From assembly GCA_018813375.1 (NCBI GenBank), contig JAHJBU010000061.1, positions 1-17,684 on the forward strand: 17,684 bases of DNA, read 5' to 3'. Below the pieces are notes generated by a model, which saw only the letters and a list, made by a program, of their open reading frames with translations, ran no database searches and was not told where the DNA came from. The position numbers and the translations under genes were made by a program. Below, piece after piece: positions 13,082 through 17,684 of this stretch (within the stretch, counting starts at the first letter, position 1; each line of letters opens with the position of its first letter). The DNA comes from Patescibacteria group bacterium. GTDB taxonomy: Bacteria; Patescibacteriota; Microgenomatia; UBA1400; PJMF01.

Positions 13082-13843
13082 ATGAATATTTTTGAAGCTG
13101 TTTTATTGGGTGTTATTCAAGGCTTAACTGAATTTTTGCCAGTTTCAAGCTCAGGTCATTTGGTGTTTGTGCAGCACTTGCTTGGTTGGCAGCAACCTAA
13201 TTTAATCTTTGATGTCTGGCTTCACTTTTCCACTCTGCTGGCAATAGTATTTTTTTTCTGGAAAGATTTATTGCAACTTAGAAAAAAAGAGTGGCTAGTT
13301 ATTCTGGTTGGATCAATTCCAGCTGCTTTAATAGGTGTGTTTTTTTCAGACGTTATTGAAATCTGGTTTGGATCAATCAAGATAGTAGTAGTGGCCTTAT
13401 TGGTGACTGGGTTATTTAATATTAAGACCGGAAAGATGCTAAGAAGGCAACAAAAAATAAAAAGTCAATCAGAAGTGAGCTTTAAACAAGGTTTTATTAC
13501 TGGACTATTTCAAGCTCTGGCTATTATTCCAGGAATTTCTAGATCTGGGTCAACAGTTTTTGCCGGAGTTATCCAGGGGCTAGATAGAATTAAAGCTTTT
13601 AAATTTTCTTTTTTTCTTTCATTGCCAGCAATTTTGGGAGCTAGTTTGCTTCAGTTAATTAAAGCAAGCAATCAGGGATTTGATCAAACTATTTCTTTTT
13701 CTTATTTATTTGCTGCTTTGGCTGCTTTTGTAACAGGCTTAATTAGTCTGTATGTTTTTGAGTATATAATTAAAAAAGCTAGGCTTGATTGGTTTGGTTG
13801 GTATTGTTTATTTATTAGTTTAGGCTATTTTATCTTTTTTTAA
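13082..13843 (+). CDS. uppP: Undecaprenyl-diphosphatase (UppP/BacA)
   Basis: Membrane phosphatase recycling undecaprenyl pyrophosphate to the monophosphate used for peptidoglycan and glycan export. 253 residues, slightly short of the usual ~270. The first catalytic region reads EAVLLGVIQGLTEFLPVSSSGHLVF (E/Q-rich motif plus SSSGH), and the second reads IIPGISRSGSTVFAG, with the catalytic arginine and serines. About eight hydrophobic segments. Lies 10 bases after the TM-helix protein on the same transcript. The stop overlaps the comM stop on the other strand by 4 bases. Confidence 0.96.
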   Translation: MNIFEAVLLGVIQGLTEFLPVSSSGHLVFVQHLLGWQQPNLIFDVWLHFSTLLAIVFFFWKDLLQLRKKEWLVILVGSIPAALIGVFFSDVIEIWFGSIKIVVVALLVTGLFNIKTGKMLRRQQKIKSQSEVSFKQGFITGLFQALAIIPGISRSGSTVFAGVIQGLDRIKAFKFSFFLSLPAILGASLLQLIKASNQGFDQTISFSYLFAALAAFVTGLISLYVFEYIIKKARLDWFGWYCLFISLGYFIFF

Positions 13844-15357
13844 AACAGATTGTCTTGTCTATACTGCAGAGCTTCAGCTAGATGCAATTTACTAATACGA
13901 GTTTTTTGATTTAAGTTGGCAATTGTTTGGGCTACTTTAATTAAGCGAAAGTAGCCGCGAGCAGTCAGGTTTAAATTAATTGAAGCTTTCATTAGTAGTT
14001 GTGTAGCTGCTGGAGATAATTTAAGTTTTTGCTGAACTTGCTTTGCTGTTAGTTCAGAGTTAGTTGTGCAATTAATTTTAGCTAGATATTCTATTTGTAT
14101 ATTGCGAGCTAATGAGACTTGATTCCTAATTTGAGCAGAAGAAGATTGGTTGTTTGATGTGAAATCTGATATTTTTTTAAGGTTGACTGGTTTGACTCTT
14201 ACAAAAAGATCTATCCGATCAAGTATTGGCCCAGAAAACTTTTTTTGATATCTATTGAGATCAAATTTTGAGCAGCGGCAAATTTTTTGTAAACTCCCCT
14301 GCCAGCCACACTGACAGGGATTTGCTGCTACTATTAAGGAAAATGCAGCTGGATAAGTGACTGACCCACGAGCGCGAATAATGGTGATTGTTCTATCTTC
14401 TAGAGGTTGTCTGAGGGTTTCTAAACTATGACGATCAAACTCAGTAAATTCATCAAGAAATAAGATGCCACGGTGGGCTAAGGATATTTCTCCTGGTTTT
14501 AAGTATCTACCACCACCGATTAGTCCAACATAGGAAGTTGTGTGATGTGGAGCACGAAAAGGGCGACAACTAATTAGATCAGTGATTTTATTATGAGAAA
14601 TTGAATAAATAGTGGTTACCTCTATGGCTTCTTGTTCTGTTAGGGGTGGCAGAATTGAGCTGATGGCTTTGGCTAATAAGCTTTTTCCAGCCCCAGGTGG
14701 TCCAATTAACAGGACGTTATGACCCCCTGCAGCGGAAATAGTTAAGGCTCGTTTTACATTTTCTTGTCCATAAATATCTTTAAAATCCGTAGAGTCTCCT
14801 ATTAGGTGATTTGGTTTAAACTTTTTATTAGCTAATTTAACCAGTGGTTTTCCTCCTTTGGAAAAGATTAAATAATCTTGTAAGTGTTTTATGGGGTAAA
14901 TAGTTATTCCAGAAATAATTGCAACTTCTTTTTTATTTGCTGCTGGTAAAATTACTTTTTTAAACCCCATCTGACGAGCTGCAATGACCAATGGCAATGC
15001 TCCCCTAATTGACTTTAATTCTCCACTTAGCGATAATTCTCCAAAGAAAATAGTGTCATCAGTATTAATGTTAATTTCTTTGTACATTTTGAGCATGCCA
15101 ATAGCGATAGCGAGCTCAAAAGTGGGGCTACTTTTTCTAATGTCAGCTGGGGCAAGGTTGACGATTGTCCGACGACTGCGGATCCGAATCCCGCAATTAA
15201 TTAGCGCTGAAGTAATTCTCTCTTTTGATTCTTCAACAGCTTTGGTGGCTAGGCCAATTAAAACCAAAGTAGGCGTACCACGATTAGAGTCTACCTCAAC
15301 CTCAATTTTAACTGGTTCTAGACCATGGGTAGTAGCGGTGTAGGTGCGAGCTATCAT
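13840..15357 (-). CDS. comM: ComM/YifB-type magnesium-chelatase-like AAA+ ATPase
   Basis: 505 residues from ATG 15357 (MIARTYTATTHGLEPVKIEV), preferred over a GTG at 15375 because family members begin with this stretch. N-terminal ChlI/Lon-like domain with NLAPADIRK and ELSLSGELKSIRGALP. The AAA+ core has Walker A GPPGAGKSLLAKAI (about residue 220) and Walker B ILFLDEFTEF; between them lies RPFRAPHHTTSYVGLIGGG. The sensor region is VAANPCQCGW with a cysteine set CQCG...CRCSK, and the C-terminal domain has SINLTARGYFRLIKVAQTIA. In transformable bacteria ComM is a helicase that promotes branch migration of incoming DNA. Candidate-phyla bacteria often keep com genes, so uptake is plausible. Confidence 0.95.
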   Translation of the reverse strand: MIARTYTATTHGLEPVKIEVEVDSNRGTPTLVLIGLATKAVEESKERITSALINCGIRIRSRRTIVNLAPADIRKSSPTFELAIAIGMLKMYKEININTDDTIFFGELSLSGELKSIRGALPLVIAARQMGFKKVILPAANKKEVAIISGITIYPIKHLQDYLIFSKGGKPLVKLANKKFKPNHLIGDSTDFKDIYGQENVKRALTISAAGGHNVLLIGPPGAGKSLLAKAISSILPPLTEQEAIEVTTIYSISHNKITDLISCRPFRAPHHTTSYVGLIGGGRYLKPGEISLAHRGILFLDEFTEFDRHSLETLRQPLEDRTITIIRARGSVTYPAAFSLIVAANPCQCGWQGSLQKICRCSKFDLNRYQKKFSGPILDRIDLFVRVKPVNLKKISDFTSNNQSSSAQIRNQVSLARNIQIEYLAKINCTTNSELTAKQVQQKLKLSPAATQLLMKASINLNLTARGYFRLIKVAQTIANLNQKTRISKLHLAEALQYRQDNLF

Positions 15358-15372
15358 TAAACAGAAGTAAAC

Positions 15373-15399
15373 CACACTATGATTACAGGAAGTGTATTA
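15373..15399 (-). promoter_or_regulatory. Copy B of the shared 27-bp motif, directly upstream of comM
   Basis: Plus strand CACAC, T, ATGATTACA, G, GAAGTGTA, T, TA; 24 of 27 bases match the site at 592-618. On the minus strand TACACT (15396-15391) could be a -10 for comM. One base change spoils the inverted repeat seen in copy A. Confidence 0.45.
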
Positions 15400-15417
15400 A
15401 ATTAAGATTTGCTTTAT

Positions 15418-16473
15418 TTAGCGAACTAGCTGTATCTGCTCAATCAATCTATGACAATAAGCCCACTCGTTGTCATACCAGCTGAGGATTTTTACTAAAT
15501 TGTTACCGACAACCTTGGTAAAACTTAGATCTACGATCGATGACTCACTGCGCCCAATGATATCTGAGGACACAATGGGTTCATCAGTTACTGCTAAGAT
15601 TCCCTGCCAATTATCTTTTTTTGAGGCTTTGATAAAAGTTTGATTAACTTCTTCAACCGTAGTATTTCTAGAAGTCAAAAAGACCATATCTGATAAAGAG
15701 CCTACTGAGGTAGGTACCCGGATGGCAATTCCATCAAATTTTTTATCTAGCTCTGGGATAATGCGAGTAGTAGCTATAGCGGCTCCAGTTGTAGTGGGAA
15801 TAATGTTTTTTGCAGCCGATCTAGCGCGGCGCAGATCTTTGTGCGAGTTGTCTTGCAGGTTTTGATCATCAGTATAGGAATGGACTGTGGTCATGACTGC
15901 TTTTTCTATACCAAACTCTTGCTCCATAATTTTTGCTACTGGAGCAACGCAGTTGGTGGTGCAACTCTCATTTGAGAGCACTTTTTCACCAGGTCTAAAT
16001 TGATTGACACCAATAATGGCTGAACTGACATTACCATCTTTGGCAGGAGCAGAGATAATGACATACTGCGCTCCGCCCTCAAAATGAAGAGCGGCTTTGT
16101 CTTTGGTGAGAAATACTCCAGTTGATTCTAAAACTATTTTAACTTCATTTTTTCCCCAAGGTAATTTATTTGGGTTTCTTTGGGCAGTAATCTCAATTTG
16201 CTTTGAGCCAATTTTGTCTTTGATGGTAAGAGTCCCTAAAACTGGGTCTTGATCAGATACATCATTTTTAGATTGATGTACTTGGGTGGTTATCTCAGCC
16301 TCAAACCTACCATAATTACTGTCGTGTTTTAATAAGCTAGCCCACTCCTCTAGCTCCATTGAGCCAGATGTGTTGATCATTTTAAGATTTAAATTTTGTC
16401 GGTGATGTAGCCACCAAACCCGACAGGAAGTGCGTCCTATACGACCAAACCCATTAATGCCAAAATTTATCAT
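15418..16473 (-). CDS. gap: Glyceraldehyde-3-phosphate dehydrogenase (NADP preference suspected)
   Basis: 351 residues. Rossmann start INFGINGFGRIGRTSCRV; catalytic cysteine in SNESCTTNC (about residues 168-176), active-site histidine in MTTVHSYTDDQ, then RRARSAAKNIIPTTTGAA and the end LVKILSWYDNEWAYCHRL. It converts glyceraldehyde-3-phosphate to 1,3-bisphosphoglycerate. At the end of the second beta strand the usual IND is INTSGS, so the aspartate that holds the adenine-ribose hydroxyls of NAD is missing, as in NADP-using enzymes. Ribosome-binding site AAGGAGTT (16485-16478) is 4 bases before ATG 16473. It follows pyrH by 21 bases. No clear terminator separates it from comM. Confidence 0.95.
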   Translation of the reverse strand: MINFGINGFGRIGRTSCRVWWLHHRQNLNLKMINTSGSMELEEWASLLKHDSNYGRFEAEITTQVHQSKNDVSDQDPVLGTLTIKDKIGSKQIEITAQRNPNKLPWGKNEVKIVLESTGVFLTKDKAALHFEGGAQYVIISAPAKDGNVSSAIIGVNQFRPGEKVLSNESCTTNCVAPVAKIMEQEFGIEKAVMTTVHSYTDDQNLQDNSHKDLRRARSAAKNIIPTTTGAAIATTRIIPELDKKFDGIAIRVPTSVGSLSDMVFLTSRNTTVEEVNQTFIKASKKDNWQGILAVTDEPIVSSDIIGRSESSIVDLSFTKVVGNNLVKILSWYDNEWAYCHRLIEQIQLVR

Positions 16474-16494
16474 ATTTAACTCCTTAAGAAGTAA

Positions 16495-17241
16495 TTATTC
16501 TTTTGTTAGAATTGTTTTAACATCATTGCCGACATAGGTGCCAATATCTTCACCCATGACAGCTTTTTGCAGATTATCTTTTTCAAATAGTTTGAAAATC
16601 ATTATAGGCATATTATTTTCACTACTCATGGCTAGAGCAGTGGTATCCATAACTTGAACCTCATCAAGAATAATGGCATCTTTAAAGTTAATAGTTTTAT
16701 ATCTTCTAGCCTTAGGATACTTAATAGGGTCTTTGTCAAAAATACCATTAACCTTAGTAGCTTTCATAAGCACATCACATCCTAGTTCTAGAGCATGTAG
16801 AGAAGCTCCAGTGTCTGTTGTTACGTAAGGTACGCCAGTGCCTGCTACTAAAATTATTACTCTCCCCTTTTCCATATGTCTAATAGCTCTTCTTCTAATA
16901 AAGCTTTCAGCCACTGCTGGCATATCTAGTGCTGATTGCAATCTAGTGGGAACACCCATTTTTTCAATTGCATCTTGAAGGGCTAGGCCGTTCATAACTG
17001 TGGCCAGCATTCCCATATAATCAGCTGTAGCGCGATCAATACCAGCTTTTGCACCAGCAACCCCGCGAAAAATATTACCACCTCCGATTACAATAGCTAT
17101 TTGAGTATTTTTAGCGTAGATAGACTTGATATTTTTAGCGACGTTTTGTGCTGCATTGGGATCAATACCGAAATTACGCTTCCCTAGCATTGACTCTCCA
17201 CCTATTTTGAGTAAAATTCGTTTAAAGCTACGTTTAGTCAT
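16495..17241 (-). CDS. pyrH: UMP kinase
   Basis: Amino-acid-kinase-fold enzyme making UDP from UMP. 248 residues, normal. RILLKIGGESMLG is the phosphate-binding start (the family usually has LKLSGEAL), then VIGGGNIFRG, DRATADYMGMLATVMNGLALQDAIE, ILVAGTGVPYVTTDTGASLHALELGCDVLMKATKVNGIFDKDP and VMDTTALAMS. In many bacteria pyrH lies beside tsf and frr; here it is between a DUF1003-like gene and GAPDH. ATG 17241 overlaps the upstream stop (ATGA). A TATAAT at 17262-17267 may give a second transcript. Confidence 0.96.
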   Translation of the reverse strand: MTKRSFKRILLKIGGESMLGKRNFGIDPNAAQNVAKNIKSIYAKNTQIAIVIGGGNIFRGVAGAKAGIDRATADYMGMLATVMNGLALQDAIEKMGVPTRLQSALDMPAVAESFIRRRAIRHMEKGRVIILVAGTGVPYVTTDTGASLHALELGCDVLMKATKVNGIFDKDPIKYPKARRYKTINFKDAIILDEVQVMDTTALAMSSENNMPIMIFKLFEKDNLQKAVMGEDIGTYVGNDVKTILTKE

Positions 17242-17624
17242 ATTTTTCTTTCTTGAATAGCATTATACAAGGTATCTAGTTGTTTTTTAATTAACCCAAG
17301 TTCTTTAAGCGATTTTTCATCAACGCGAGCATCTTGCCTAATCACCCTCATATCTTTTTGACGGTTAGCTTCTTGTTGGTTATCTCTCTGAGCTGTTTCA
17401 ATGTTTTCAGCCATTAAAATAAAAATACAAAAATAGATAGCTTCTATGGATACAATGACTAGAAGTTGCTCTAAATTTAAGTTGAAAAAAAACCATCCTA
17501 AAAATATGAGTGTATGAATTGCTATGCTGGCCCAAGAGCCAAATATGCGAACCAAAATAATAGCAGCTTTGGGAAAAAATAAATCTGAGTGTTTATGTTG
17601 ATCGGATGATACTTTATCAGACAT
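17238..17624 (-). CDS. DUF1003-like small membrane protein
   Basis: 128 residues with two membrane helices (SWASIAIHTLIFLGWFFFN and LLVIVSIEAIYFCIFILMAEN) and a charged C-terminal coiled tail (RDNQQEANRQKDMRVIRQDA, then SLKELGLIKKQLDTL). The pattern F.GSW.F......W...N, then ..S..A....I.LM.EN......R is that of the DUF1003 family, whose function is not known. ATG 17624 is preceded by a promoter (17637-17665) and has no Shine-Dalgarno. It overlaps pyrH by 4 bases and is the first gene of the unit as far as the window shows. Confidence 0.75.
   Translation of the reverse strand: MSDKVSSDQHKHSDLFFPKAAIILVRIFGSWASIAIHTLIFLGWFFFNLNLEQLLVIVSIEAIYFCIFILMAENIETAQRDNQQEANRQKDMRVIRQDARVDEKSLKELGLIKKQLDTLYNAIQERKI
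17262..17270 (-). promoter_or_regulatory. Possible internal promoter for pyrH
   Basis: TTGTATAAT on the minus strand, 21 bases ahead of the pyrH ATG and inside the end of the upstream gene. The -35 (TTAAAA) is weak. Confidence 0.35.
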
Positions 17625-17636
17625 TAGTAAGTATTG

Positions 17637-17665
17637 ATGATACGATAATTTCCTTAGAAGGGCAA
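17637..17665 (-). promoter_or_regulatory. Promoter of the DUF1003-pyrH-gap unit
   Basis: Minus strand: TTGCCC (17665-17660), 17-base spacer, TATCAT (17642-17637). ATG 17624 starts 12 bases after the -10, leaving at most about five bases of leader. Confidence 0.5.
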
Positions 17666-17684
17666 ATGGGTTTTAAGACGTAAC

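Noticed and set aside
14984..15343. Plus-strand open frame opposite comM, and similar shadows opposite pheT, pheS, infC and tig
   Set aside because: Each lies wholly opposite a strongly supported conserved gene, with no family resemblance of its own.
1..17684. Recoded TGA (as in Gracilibacteria/SR1)
   Set aside because: miaB and the DUF1003-like gene end at TGA in ATGA overlaps at the expected place, and no conserved gene has an internal TGA.
1..17684. CRISPR array, phage module or integron
   Set aside because: No regularly spaced repeats and no phage or integrase genes seen; the only mobile feature is the transposase at the left edge.

Overview
The window looks like a stretch of core chromosome from a small-genome bacterium of the Candidate Phyla Radiation (Patescibacteria). 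A Microgenomates-type lineage is possible, but I cannot fix the lineage from sequence alone. The reasons are: AT-rich coding sequence, very tight gene packing with ATGA and TAATG overlaps, trimmed versions of conserved proteins (PheT without the EMAP-type tRNA-binding domain, MiaB without TRAM, trigger factor without the PPIase domain), and ordinary use of TGA as stop.

Layout. 1-388 (-): 5' end of an IS1634-type transposase running off the window. 435-578 (-): short membrane ORF, perhaps broken. 637-6538 (-): an infC-rpmI-rplT-[leader]-ORF75-pheS-pheT-O-antigen-ligase cluster read right to left. 6670-6743 (+): tRNA-Val(GAC), divergent from infC. 6763-8461 (-): an unrecognised coiled/charged protein and trigger factor. 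8510-8583 (+): tRNA-Cys(GCA), divergent from tig. 8623-12012 (+): truncated DinD-like ORF, miaB, miaA and an AI-2E/PerM-type membrane protein. 12038-12341 (+): RNase P RNA. 12382-13843 (+): a TM-helix (PF05552-like) membrane protein and uppP. 13840-17624 (-): comM-type ATPase, GAPDH, pyrH and a DUF1003-like membrane protein.

The main result is the leader between rplT and pheS. Twelve bases after the rplT stop lies a 17-codon reading frame, MIATTRTSTTFFFFSLS, with four consecutive Phe codons. It is followed by three mutually exclusive RNA pairings ending in a hairpin plus U-run. This is the architecture of ribosome-mediated transcription attenuation, at the same place (rplT/pheST) as the E. 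coli pheM attenuator. Phe-tRNA starvation would therefore be expected to raise PheRS expression.

Other regulatory structure includes two divergent tRNA/protein promoter pairs whose elements physically overlap (tRNA-Val/infC and tRNA-Cys/tig). Several -10 boxes lie so close to start codons that leaderless mRNAs are likely. A 27-bp motif (24 matches) is shared upstream of comM and of the small ORF next to the IS. Most genes serve translation (IF3, L35, L20, PheRS, trigger factor, two tRNAs, RNase P, MiaA/MiaB); the remainder serve envelope, central metabolism and DNA uptake/processing.
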